A stretch of 43,215 bases of DNA, from positions 1 to 43,215 of the forward strand of contig CALUDL010000006.1 of assembly GCA_943914815.1 (NCBI GenBank), in the 5' to 3' direction. The position numbers were made by a program, and so were the translations under genes. The notes below the pieces were generated by a model. That model was not told the DNA's origin. It saw only the letters and a program-made list of their open reading frames with translations, and searched no databases. This DNA comes from an uncultured Brevibacterium sp. (lineage in GTDB: Bacteria > Actinomycetota > Actinomycetes > Actinomycetales > Brevibacteriaceae). Of the stretch, positions 17,169 to 25,207 are shown in pieces (position 1 is the stretch's first letter; the number at the start of each line of letters is the position of its first letter).

Positions 17169-18935
17169 CTATGCGTCATTTACCGGCAAAAGCTCAAACG
17201 GGCTGTCTTGCACCGGCCACCAGGTCACTCCGACCCCACTGGCAACCGTCAGCAACGCCAGTATCGCGAGCACGCTCGCCAAGCCGATTGCACACCAATG
17301 CCCCACTGCCGACTTACCAACTGCCACTGCCGCAATCTGGCGCGAACCTCGGCGCAGATTCGACGAAGTGGGGCCAAACCACATGACAACCGCGCCAGCG
17401 CTCGCGGCAGCGATAAGCGCGGTCTCCTCGGCGTACCCTCGTGGCACGATCCCGGCGACGTCCAACCACATCATGAGCGCCACGGCGCATGCCGCAATGA
17501 GCGGCAAAATGAGCCCCACGGCCGTCAAAAGCCCCGCAGTCAGAAGTGCAACAGGCGTGCGTGCCACAGTGCCGGATGCGCTCGCCTTTCCGGTTGCCAT
17601 GATTCGATCGCGGTGACTTTTCACCATGGTTCCTACCGTCCGCGCAAGAACTTGCCACACAATTACCACACCCAAAGTGATCATCGGTGCCAGTGCGGTG
17701 AGCGCGATCGACAACAATACGAGCGCAAGCACAGTCAAGGCCGACAGCTTCGACGCCCAGGCAGGGGGTCCCAGCACCGCCGGCTGTTCGTAGTGGTTTT
17801 GCGAACTGTATTGGGGGTGCGGGGTCCCAACCGGCGCAGACGCGTAGGCCGGTTGCTGAGTGAAATCCTGCGGGGGTGGCTGAATGTTGGCCGGCGGTAC
17901 GTGTTGCTGAACCGGGTGGCCTCCCGGCCGTGGGCTCCCCATGAGTCCCATGGCAGAATGACGGTCCTGGCTGTGTGCGCCGAGGTCGTTGTTTGGGAAC
18001 GCGGGCCCGTTGTCGAACGCTGGTTGTCCGGCAAAAGCCGCGTTTCCGTCCGGTGGCGCTGGAATTGCGGGCCCACCCACCATGGTGTCGCCGAGGTTGG
18101 GGGCAGGTGGGGGTGCTGGAACGGCACCGCCCAGACTTGGCATCTGGCCAGACTCGATCTCGACAAGTGCTTCCAAGATCATTTGGCCAGAAGGACGTCG
18201 TTCAGGCTTAGGGTCCAGGCATGCCCTCAGAAGGGGAACGAAGCGTTCGGGAACACCTTGCAGATTGGCTCGCCCTGAGGCGACACGAGCAATTACGGCT
18301 TCGATTCCGCCCGACCCATACGGGTTGTGCCCCGTTGCCGCAAACGCCATGGTGGCGGCCCATCCCCACCAGTCAGTCTTTTCGTTGGACTGTTTTCCGT
18401 CCACAATTTCAGGGCTCAAGTATCCCGGAGTTCCCATGACCAGGCCGGTAACCGTGACCTTGACTTCGTCGGCTGCCTGCGCAATACCAAAGTCGATCAC
18501 CATGGGCTCGCCGTCCATGATCATCACGTTTGCTGGTTTGAGGTCACGGTGAACAACACCGGCGTTGTGAACTGCTGTCAGCGCGTCCAAAAGTGCGTGG
18601 CCAAAGTGGACGAGTTCGTCTTCTGCAAACGGACCGTTTTCACGTACGTCATCGGAAAGCGTGAGGCCATCGACGAATTCGGTCACCACATACGGGGTAT
18701 CGGTTTCGAGTTCCGCATCGAGGACTGCGGCAATGCGTGGGTGTTGAATGCGTCGAAGGGTTCGCACCTCACGCGCTAGGCGCATCCGCGCTGTTTGATC
18801 ATTGGCGATAGAAGGGTGCAACACCTTGACGGCTACGGGTTTGTTGTTCGGGTCCACCGCCAGGTAGACCACACCCATGCCGCCTGAACCAAGTTCTTCT
18901 ATGAGGCGATAATTGCCCAACTGTTCAACAGCCAT
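17169..18935 (-). CDS. Ser/Thr protein kinase with multi-pass C-terminus
   Basis: A 588-residue Hanks-type (PknB-like) kinase. Catalytic residues are all present: GSGGMG loop (16-21), Lys37, Glu56, HRD Asp131, DFG Asp148 and the GTPGYLSPE activation segment, so it should be active. A Pro/Gln/Asn/Gly-rich linker (about 270-395) joins it to a C-terminal region with four or five hydrophobic helices (from ASKLSALTVLALVLLSIALT on), instead of the PASTA sensor of PknB. The membrane part may sense the envelope. The start is at a leaderless -10. It is divergent from otsAB with only 61 bases between. Confidence 0.9.
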   Translation of the reverse strand: MAVEQLGNYRLIEELGSGGMGVVYLAVDPNNKPVAVKVLHPSIANDQTARMRLAREVRTLRRIQHPRIAAVLDAELETDTPYVVTEFVDGLTLSDDVRENGPFAEDELVHFGHALLDALTAVHNAGVVHRDLKPANVMIMDGEPMVIDFGIAQAADEVKVTVTGLVMGTPGYLSPEIVDGKQSNEKTDWWGWAATMAFAATGHNPYGSGGIEAVIARVASGRANLQGVPERFVPLLRACLDPKPERRPSGQMILEALVEIESGQMPSLGGAVPAPPPAPNLGDTMVGGPAIPAPPDGNAAFAGQPAFDNGPAFPNNDLGAHSQDRHSAMGLMGSPRPGGHPVQQHVPPANIQPPPQDFTQQPAYASAPVGTPHPQYSSQNHYEQPAVLGPPAWASKLSALTVLALVLLSIALTALAPMITLGVVIVWQVLARTVGTMVKSHRDRIMATGKASASGTVARTPVALLTAGLLTAVGLILPLIAACAVALMMWLDVAGIVPRGYAEETALIAAASAGAVVMWFGPTSSNLRRGSRQIAAVAVGKSAVGHWCAIGLASVLAILALLTVASGVGVTWWPVQDSPFELLPVNDA

Positions 18936-18942
18936 CCGTACC

Positions 18943-18948
18943 AGCCTA
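18943..18948 (-). promoter_or_regulatory. Probable leaderless -10 element of the kinase gene
   Basis: TAGGCT on the minus strand ends seven bases before the kinase ATG at 18935; there is no Shine-Dalgarno sequence. ATAACA lies 18 bases upstream as a partial -35. It sits in the 61-base divergent region shared with otsAB. Confidence 0.45.
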
Positions 18949-18996
18949 TGCCAACACCTTAAAATATGTTATGAGCGTACTTTCCGAAAGGGACAC

Positions 18997-21270
18997 ATGA
19001 AACGGTTAGGTGAAGGTAAGTATCAATCGAAGCGGATCGATCCGCCACAGTCGGGCCCCGATTTTGTCGTCATTGCCAACCGTCTTCCGGTTGACCGGGA
19101 CACCTCGGTCGACCCACCTGCTTGGCGCACCTCCCCCGGCGGTCTCGTCACAGCCCTTGACCCCGTCATGTCACGCACGGACGGCGCGTGGGTCGGTTGG
19201 GCAGGTCAGCCAGATGAAGAACTCGAACCTTTTGATAAAGACGGTATCCACATCGTGCCCGTCACTCTTTCAGCAACTGAAGTCCGCCGTTATTACGAAG
19301 GTTTCTCTAACGCCACACTGTGGCCCCTGTTTCACGACGTCATTGTGCCTCCTGAATACCACCGCACATGGTGGGACGCGTACCGCGAAGTCAACGAACG
19401 GTTCGCCCACCGCGCAGCTGAGGTCGCAGCCGAAGGAGCCACCGTATGGGTCAACGACTACCAGTTACTCTTAGTCCCTCTTCTCTTGAGAGCTAAGCGC
19501 CCGGACCTCAAGATCGGGTTCTTCAACCACATCCCGTTTCCCGCATGGGAACTTTTTTCACAGTTGCCGTGGCGAGTAGAAATTCTGACAGGTATCCAAG
19601 GTGCTGATCTGATCGGTTTTCAACGCCCAAGCGATGCTGCGAACTTCCGCTCAGCAGTCCGGAACCTCTGCGGCACTTCCACCCGCGGCGAGCGACTCAC
19701 CGTACCTGCCCAGGACGACCTCGGCGTTCCAGGGCACACGTCGATTGCCCGACACTTCCCTATCTCTGTCGACACGGAGTCCCTCCAAGAACTTGCGGCG
19801 GATCCCCACATCATTGAGCGCGCTGCCCAAATCAGACGTGACCTGGGCAACCCGGAAATCCTCATGCTTGGAGTGGACCGGCTCGATTACACAAAGGGAA
19901 TCAGGCACCGCATCAAGGCGTTCGAAGAACTCCTTCGCGACAAACGCCTCAACCCGGAGTCCGTGACACTGGTTCAAGTTGCCACGCCCAGTCGTGAACG
20001 CGTAGAGCAGTACAAGCAGATTCGCCACGACGTCGAATTGGCCGTGGGCCGAATCAACGGAGAATTTTCCGACCTCAACAACCAAGTGGTCCACTACCTC
20101 CACCACTCGTATCCACGCGACCAAATGGTTGCCCTGTTCCTCGCCGCCGACGTGTGCCTGGTGACAGCCCTGCGCGACGGCATGAACCTGGTCGCAAAAG
20201 AATATGTCGCGTGCAGGCTCGACGACACGGGCGCGCTCGTCTTAAGCGAGTTCACGGGTGCTGCCGACCAACTGACCCAAGCGCTCAAGGTGAATCCGCA
20301 CGACATCGACAACATGAAAAACACCATCATGCGCGCGTGCGAACTGCCGGCCAAGGAACAGCGCCACCGCATGCGCCTCATGCGTAAGCGCTTAGAAAAG
20401 GACACCGTGCATGTGTGGTCGCGTGGTTTCCTCGACGCTCTTGAAGACGCTGCTACTCACCACGCCCGTGGCCTTCATCAAGATCTGAAAACGGCTATTG
20501 AACGTTTGGCTCAGGCTTCCAGGCTCACCGTCGCGTTAGATTTTGACGGTGTTCTGGCCCCGCTTGTCGACGACCCGTACACGTCCGCTCCCCTGCCAGG
20601 TTCCGCCGCCGAGGTGCGGGCTCTGTCCGCGTTGAAACACACGCGGGTAGCGCTCGTGTCGGGAAGGAATCTGGACAACCTGTTCAACGTGTATGAGCCC
20701 CCTGCGGGAACTCTCATGTACGGCTCACACGGTTCAGAAACCGCCCACGTTCTGCCCGGTAAACGTGGACTGGAAGCCACCCAAGTGAACCTCACGGACT
20801 CAGAAGAAACCACGCTTGAGGAACTCGAAAACTGCGTCGAGGAATTTGAGACCAGATTCGCTGACTCCGGCGCGTGGATTGAACGCAAACCTTTAGGTCG
20901 CACATTCCACTGGCGAACCGTCAAACCGGAGTTCCGCGAAGAAGTTCTCGCACACATCCAGCAGGCCCAAAACCGCTTCAACCACGTACGGCAAGTCAGC
21001 GGTCACGACATTCTGGAACTGACTGTCCGCCACGTCACCAAAGGGGACGCTGTCAACGAATTAACGGCCTCGGCCCCGGAAATCCTCTACGTAGGAGACG
21101 ACGTCACGGACGAAGACGCGTTTGCCGCACTTGCGCAGAACCCCAACGCGGTCACCGTCAAGGTGGGCGAAGGCGAAACCCGCGCAACCTACCGCGTGAA
21201 CTCACCAGCCGATGTCACCGACCTGTTGTTCCACCTGCGAGTAGCCCGCGAACAACACCAAGCGCAGTAA
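18997..21270 (+). CDS. Trehalose-6-phosphate synthase/phosphatase fusion
   Basis: A 757-residue two-domain enzyme making trehalose from UDP- or ADP-glucose and glucose-6-phosphate. Residues about 20-485 are a GT20 synthase (OtsA): ANRLPV, SPGGLVTALDPVM, WVGWAGQ, VWVNDYQLLLVP, FNHIPFP, GVDRLDYTKG and LRDGMNLVAKEYV. Residues about 505-757 are a HAD phosphatase (OtsB): DFDGVLAPL with Asp515 and Asp517, LVSGRN, GSHGSE, and YVGDDVTDEDAF. Both sets of catalytic motifs are intact. The ATG at 18997 follows GAAAGGG; the frame is open further upstream but overlaps the kinase gene. In many actinobacteria the two activities are separate genes, so a fused chain may channel the phosphate intermediate (inference). 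Confidence 0.93.
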   Translation: MKRLGEGKYQSKRIDPPQSGPDFVVIANRLPVDRDTSVDPPAWRTSPGGLVTALDPVMSRTDGAWVGWAGQPDEELEPFDKDGIHIVPVTLSATEVRRYYEGFSNATLWPLFHDVIVPPEYHRTWWDAYREVNERFAHRAAEVAAEGATVWVNDYQLLLVPLLLRAKRPDLKIGFFNHIPFPAWELFSQLPWRVEILTGIQGADLIGFQRPSDAANFRSAVRNLCGTSTRGERLTVPAQDDLGVPGHTSIARHFPISVDTESLQELAADPHIIERAAQIRRDLGNPEILMLGVDRLDYTKGIRHRIKAFEELLRDKRLNPESVTLVQVATPSRERVEQYKQIRHDVELAVGRINGEFSDLNNQVVHYLHHSYPRDQMVALFLAADVCLVTALRDGMNLVAKEYVACRLDDTGALVLSEFTGAADQLTQALKVNPHDIDNMKNTIMRACELPAKEQRHRMRLMRKRLEKDTVHVWSRGFLDALEDAATHHARGLHQDLKTAIERLAQASRLTVALDFDGVLAPLVDDPYTSAPLPGSAAEVRALSALKHTRVALVSGRNLDNLFNVYEPPAGTLMYGSHGSETAHVLPGKRGLEATQVNLTDSEETTLEELENCVEEFETRFADSGAWIERKPLGRTFHWRTVKPEFREEVLAHIQQAQNRFNHVRQVSGHDILELTVRHVTKGDAVNELTASAPEILYVGDDVTDEDAFAALAQNPNAVTVKVGEGETRATYRVNSPADVTDLLFHLRVAREQHQAQ

Positions 21271-21313
21271 TCGCAAGCCCCGCAGATTACCCAGCAGGTT
21301 CCGTCCAGGGGGT

Positions 21314-22297
21314 TCAACGTCTGCGAATCGGCTTTTCCGAACTGCGCAAAACAAGCTCAGGTGACATGGAGTATGTCGGCATGTAACCGGGGCGGCTGAG
21401 CATGGTTTCGAGCATGCCCACCGCAGTTTCAGCGACCGCTTGCCAGTCGTACGTCACCTGGGAAATGGGTGGGCTGAGAACGTCGGCGTCAGAAATGTCG
21501 CCCACCGTCAGAAGCGACACGTGTTCAGGCACACTCAGCCGTTCGCGCCGAGCAGCTTCAAGCAACCCAAACGTCAATGACGGTGACGTCGCAATCACGG
21601 CAGTGCAGTTGGCTGTTAAAAGTTTCTGCGCCGCATGAATACCTGCGGGCAGGCCAGGTTCAGCTATCGCAACCGGGGCCTGGTCGCGGGTCGCCGAAAT
21701 ATGCAAAAGCTCAGCGAGACGTTTGCGGAAAGTCGAAATGCGGGCAGCCGCAGCGCTGTTGCGGGGAACCGCCAAGCCAATCCTGGTGTGTCCCAGGTTC
21801 ACCAAGTGGCTCAAGGCCGTGTTCAGCGAGGTCGTCGGGTCCAAAACAATCTGCGCAGTTTCCGCGTATGTGGACTGGGCGATACGCAAAACCCGGATGC
21901 CTTCTTCTTGCATGCGGACCGCCTCGGGCCCTGCGGAGCTACCACCCAAAACCAGAGCCCCACGGATTCCGGAACTGGCGAGCATAGGAGTTGCAGGAGG
22001 AATCCCAGGGCCGGTGAGGACCCGGACGGCAGCCCGGCCCACTTCAAACAGGCGTTCGGACACGTGTAGAAACAGCGATTCGTACGGGTCCACATCGCTT
22101 CCCACCGGCACTGCTTGCACCACCGCGATTGCGGAACGCCCACCGGGAGCCGTTCCGTACCCCAGGGTCCGCACAGCGGTTTCAACTGCACGAACCGCGG
22201 ACTCACTCACGGATGGTTTGCCACGCAAAACGCGACTCACGGTAGCAACAGACAAGCCAGAAAGTTCGGCGATCTGTTTGAGGGTTGGGCGGCTCAT
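21314..22297 (-). CDS. LacI family transcriptional regulator (second of pair)
   Basis: A 327-residue LacI/GalR regulator: helix-turn-helix and hinge at residues 3-48 (LKQIAELSGLSVATVSRVLRG), then a periplasmic-binding-protein-like effector domain. The C-terminal MSPELVLRSS motif is the family's final strand. The ligand is not predictable. Its ATG overlaps the stop of the other LacI gene as ATGA, so both are made from one mRNA by coupled translation. The hinge and effector domains differ clearly from the partner, so the pair is not a fresh duplication. Confidence 0.92.
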   Translation of the reverse strand: MSRPTLKQIAELSGLSVATVSRVLRGKPSVSESAVRAVETAVRTLGYGTAPGGRSAIAVVQAVPVGSDVDPYESLFLHVSERLFEVGRAAVRVLTGPGIPPATPMLASSGIRGALVLGGSSAGPEAVRMQEEGIRVLRIAQSTYAETAQIVLDPTTSLNTALSHLVNLGHTRIGLAVPRNSAAAARISTFRKRLAELLHISATRDQAPVAIAEPGLPAGIHAAQKLLTANCTAVIATSPSLTFGLLEAARRERLSVPEHVSLLTVGDISDADVLSPPISQVTYDWQAVAETAVGMLETMLSRPGYMPTYSMSPELVLRSSEKPIRRR

Positions 22298-23271
22298 GCC
22301 CGACCTGCCGAAGTAGAGCCGCGGGCGATGAGTTTGGGGCGGAAGTTCGGTGGCACGGTTTTCATCTGTTCGCCAGGAATGTGCAAAACACTGCGTGTGG
22401 CGGCTGCGAGCGTTTGGGCCATTGCCGCAGAGTCCAGTGCCAGAACGGTTGCCGGTGGGCCCGTGTACTGCGTGGTCAGACTGTCGCCAATCCCCACTAC
22501 AGACATATCTCGTGGCACGGTCAGACCGCGCTTCCGGATCGCATCAAGAACGCCAAAAAGCTGGAGTTGTCCCTGCACGATCACTGCTGTGCCTCCTGCG
22601 TCTTTGAGGCGCATAGCAGCGTGGATACCGCCGGAATACGACTTGGATACTCGGACAATCCAGTCTTCAGCACTACCCAAATTACGCATGGGGTGTTCGG
22701 CGAGGAATCGGGAAGCAAGGAGATCCGCAAGTTCTCCGGAGTCTTTACACACCAGGCCGATTTTGCGGTGCCCAAGGTCGGTTAAGTGTTCAAACGCCAA
22801 GCTCAGGCTCGTGGCCAAGTCGAGTTTGGCGGCAATGGTTTCGTTCAGAGACGTGTGTGCGCCGGCAAAAGAAGATTCGTCGAACCTCACTACCGGTACA
22901 TCCACATCCACGTGTGTGAAGGTTGGGGTTACAACGAGTCCCGCACCTGCCTGAATCGAAGTTTTCAGTGACGCGAGGTTGGTGTCGATGAGCGGGGTCA
23001 TGGTCAAGATTCCCTGTGACTGCAGTTCTGCGTTGACGAGCCGGCTCACTTCAAGTTGCCAGTGTTCAGGGTCTTGTGGCATGGCAACAGCGATGAAACG
23101 CACATCGTTGCGGGGAAGAAACGTTGACCGCGTGTACCCCACTTGTTGAGCGGCACTAAGCACCTTCTGCCTTGTTGCTTCCGCCACCGAACCGCGGTCA
23201 GACAACACACGAGAAACAGTGGTGACAGAAACGCCTGCAGCCTGGGCTACGTCATGGATGCGCACTGTCAT
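22294..23271 (-). CDS. LacI family transcriptional regulator (first of pair)
   Basis: A 325-residue LacI/GalR regulator: helix-turn-helix IHDVAQAAGVSVTTVSRVLS (residues 4-23), hinge helix near AAQQVGY, and a ligand-binding domain ending PPNFRPKLIARGSTS. It is the promoter-proximal gene of a two-regulator operon, with a leaderless start (TAGACT six bases before the ATG). It is divergent from the SDR gene, with a palindrome in the shared region, so the SDR gene is a natural target. Confidence 0.92.
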   Translation of the reverse strand: MTVRIHDVAQAAGVSVTTVSRVLSDRGSVAEATRQKVLSAAQQVGYTRSTFLPRNDVRFIAVAMPQDPEHWQLEVSRLVNAELQSQGILTMTPLIDTNLASLKTSIQAGAGLVVTPTFTHVDVDVPVVRFDESSFAGAHTSLNETIAAKLDLATSLSLAFEHLTDLGHRKIGLVCKDSGELADLLASRFLAEHPMRNLGSAEDWIVRVSKSYSGGIHAAMRLKDAGGTAVIVQGQLQLFGVLDAIRKRGLTVPRDMSVVGIGDSLTTQYTGPPATVLALDSAAMAQTLAAATRSVLHIPGEQMKTVPPNFRPKLIARGSTSAGRA

Positions 23272-23277
23272 ACGCGT

Positions 23278-23283
23278 AGTCTA
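23278..23283 (-). promoter_or_regulatory. Probable leaderless -10 of the lacI pair
   Basis: TAGACT on the minus strand ends six bases before the ATG at 23271, and no Shine-Dalgarno sequence is present. ATGACC, 18 bases upstream, matches four of six bases of a -35. Confidence 0.5.
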
Positions 23284-23366
23284 CGAGATCGTTGCCTACC
23301 CGGTCATGCACCTGCTCTGACCAGCACTAAGAGAACGACATGTGGACACTTTTCCGTGAGCCGAGT

Positions 23367-23386
23367 CACTAAACGTAGTGTAACTT
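23367..23386 (+). promoter_or_regulatory. Candidate LacI operator and -10 of the SDR gene
   Basis: CACTA (23367-23371) and TAGTG (23376-23380) are exact inverted repeats around AACG. Immediately after comes TAACTT (23381-23386), a TAnnnT -10 for the SDR gene. A repressor bound to the palindrome would block RNA polymerase. Even-spaced palindromes with a CG near the centre are usual for LacI-family sites; which of the two regulators binds is unknown. Confidence 0.45.
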
Positions 23387-23435
23387 TACCTACATCATTT
23401 GCTTGACATCAGTACCACACACGAAAGGCCTGGCT

Positions 23436-24227
23436 ATGACAGACGTCCCTAACATTCCGAACCTTTTCAGCATGTCCGACCGCACAGCAGTTGTTGTTGG
23501 TAGCGGTTCCGGTTTGGGTCAGGTTTCAGCCCTGGGGTTGGCGGATTCGGGTGCGCACGTTGTTTGCGCGGATCTCAACACTGAAGCTGCTGAAACCACT
23601 GCGCAGATCATTGCTGAACGTGGCGGTTCTGCTGAAGCCTTTACCGTGGATATCACCGACTCAGGCAGTGTCGACTCGCTCGCTCAGTCCTTTTCTGATG
23701 CTCACGCTCTGGTGATCACTCCGGGGGCGAACGTCCGTAAACGCCTGTTGGACACCACGGATGAAGAGTTCGACCGCGTGATCGACATCAACCTCAAAGG
23801 CACGTACCGCCTGATGCGCGCATTCGGAGACAATATGCGCGAGCGCGGGCGGGGTTCGATCGTCACGTTCGCGTCGTTCCGTGCCGAGGTCGTTGAACCC
23901 GGGCAGGGCCTGTATGCGGCTGCGAAGGCTGGGGTTGTGCAGTTGACTAAGACGCTTGCGAGTGAGCTGGGTGGTTCAGGGGTCCGCGTGAATACGATTC
24001 TGCCTGGCCCGTTCGACACGCCACTGACGGCGCAAATTAAATCTGACACTCAGTGGTGGGACGCGTACGCCAATAAGACTGCGGTGGGTCGTTGGGGTCA
24101 CCTGCATGAAATGGCGGGCCCTGTTCTGTTCCTCGCTTCCGATGCGTCCTCGTATGTGACGGGCACACCGCTACTTGTCGACGGTGGATGGATGGCCCAC
24201 GACGGACGTTTCTCGCCACGCGTCTAG
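23436..24227 (+). CDS. Short-chain dehydrogenase/reductase
   Basis: A 263-residue classical SDR. The cofactor motif is GSGSGLG (residues 22-28), with Asp at the end of the second strand (CADLN), pointing to NAD(H). Catalytic Ser147, Tyr160 and Lys164 are in place (Y-A-A-A-K); the motif around Ser is ASFRAE. The usual NNAG motif reads TPGAN, a deviation also found in some SDRs. Likely an oxidoreductase of a sugar or polyol, given the LacI pair next to it. The ATG at 23436 follows GAAAGG; a TTG frame start 11 codons upstream has none. It ends in a strong terminator. Confidence 0.9.
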   Translation: MTDVPNIPNLFSMSDRTAVVVGSGSGLGQVSALGLADSGAHVVCADLNTEAAETTAQIIAERGGSAEAFTVDITDSGSVDSLAQSFSDAHALVITPGANVRKRLLDTTDEEFDRVIDINLKGTYRLMRAFGDNMRERGRGSIVTFASFRAEVVEPGQGLYAAAKAGVVQLTKTLASELGGSGVRVNTILPGPFDTPLTAQIKSDTQWWDAYANKTAVGRWGHLHEMAGPVLFLASDASSYVTGTPLLVDGGWMAHDGRFSPRV

Positions 24228-24247
24228 TTGCAAAGCGCGCTCGCAGG

Positions 24248-24284
24248 GGCGCCTCGGTTTCCCCCCTGGGAAAGGCGAGGCGCC
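24248..24284. terminator. Bidirectional terminator between SDR gene and rlmB
   Basis: GGCGCCTCG (24248-24256) pairs with CGAGGCGCC (24276-24284), and inside it TTTCCC pairs with GGGAAA around CCCT. The 3' arm ends at the last base before the rlmB stop. It can serve both convergent genes. Confidence 0.75.
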
Positions 24285-25205
24285 TTAAAGCATGCGTGTA
24301 CGTGCCACCTCGTACAGGGCGACTCCTGCCGCGACTCCCGCGTTGAGCGATTCGGTGCTTGCGCTGATGGGGATCGACACGATTTGGTCGCATTTTTCAC
24401 GTACTAAGCGTGAAAGCCCTTTGCCTTCTGAGCCCACCACGAGGCACACGGGTTCGCGAGCGAGTTCTAGTTTGGGCAGTTCCACATCGCCGTCCATGTC
24501 CAGCCCCAGAACGAATACGCCGTTCTTCTTGAGGTCGTCGATCGCTCGGGCCAAGTTCACGACCTGGGCCACCGGAATACGGGAGGCTGCCCCCGCCGAG
24601 GTCTTCCACGCCGCCGCTGTCATGGAGGCTGCGCGTCGTTCGGTGATGATGACGCCGTGCCCGCCGAACGCTGCTGTTGAGCGGACGATGGCGCCCAGGT
24701 TACGTGGGTCGGTGATTCCGTCGAGAGCTACGAGGAGCGGGTGTTCCGCACGGTCGCGAGCCAGGGAGAGCAGATCGTCGGGATGGGCATATTCATAGGG
24801 TGGCACTTGAAGGGCAACGCCCTGGTGAATGGCCCCGTCGGTGATCCGGTCAAGGTCAGGTTTCCCGGCTTCGAGCATGGGGATGCCCCGGTCTGATGCG
24901 GCTTCGATGATGGCGCGAACACGTTCGTCGGTGTCGATCCGGCGCGCCACATACAGGGTGGTTGCGGGGATTCCTTCGCGCAGGGATTCAAGCACGGAGT
25001 TGCGCCCAGCCACGATGTCGGAACCGTGTTCCTTTTTCTTTTTGCGAGCCTGTTGTTGTGCCGCTCGTTTGAGTCGTTCCTGTTTGGCTTTGTACGCCTT
25101 GTGGTAGACGCGATCTTCGGCTTTTGGCGTGGGGCCTTTACCGGCGAGCGCGCGGCGACCGTGCCCGCCGGTTCCTTTTCGGGCGCGTGATCCTGGTTTC
25201 GACAT
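24285..25205 (-). CDS. rlmB: 23S rRNA (guanosine-2'-O-)-methyltransferase RlmB
   Basis: A 306-residue SPOUT methyltransferase of the TrmH family. A basic N-terminal extension (about residues 1-55, many Lys/Arg) precedes the substrate-binding domain (GRNSVLESLREG) and the knotted SAM-binding domain with its three motifs: LDGITDPRNLGAIVRS, VVGSEGKGLS and SIPISASTESLNAGVAAGVALYE. It methylates G2251 (E. coli numbering) of 23S rRNA. It starts two bases behind the cysS stop, a conserved actinobacterial pairing. Confidence 0.93.
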   Translation of the reverse strand: MSKPGSRARKGTGGHGRRALAGKGPTPKAEDRVYHKAYKAKQERLKRAAQQQARKKKKEHGSDIVAGRNSVLESLREGIPATTLYVARRIDTDERVRAIIEAASDRGIPMLEAGKPDLDRITDGAIHQGVALQVPPYEYAHPDDLLSLARDRAEHPLLVALDGITDPRNLGAIVRSTAAFGGHGVIITERRAASMTAAAWKTSAGAASRIPVAQVVNLARAIDDLKKNGVFVLGLDMDGDVELPKLELAREPVCLVVGSEGKGLSRLVREKCDQIVSIPISASTESLNAGVAAGVALYEVARTRML

Positions 25206-25207
25206 AC

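Noticed and set aside
23403..23408. TTGACA as a -35 for the SDR gene
   Set aside because: Matches the consensus, but a -10 would fall on the ribosome binding site with no TAnnnT there.
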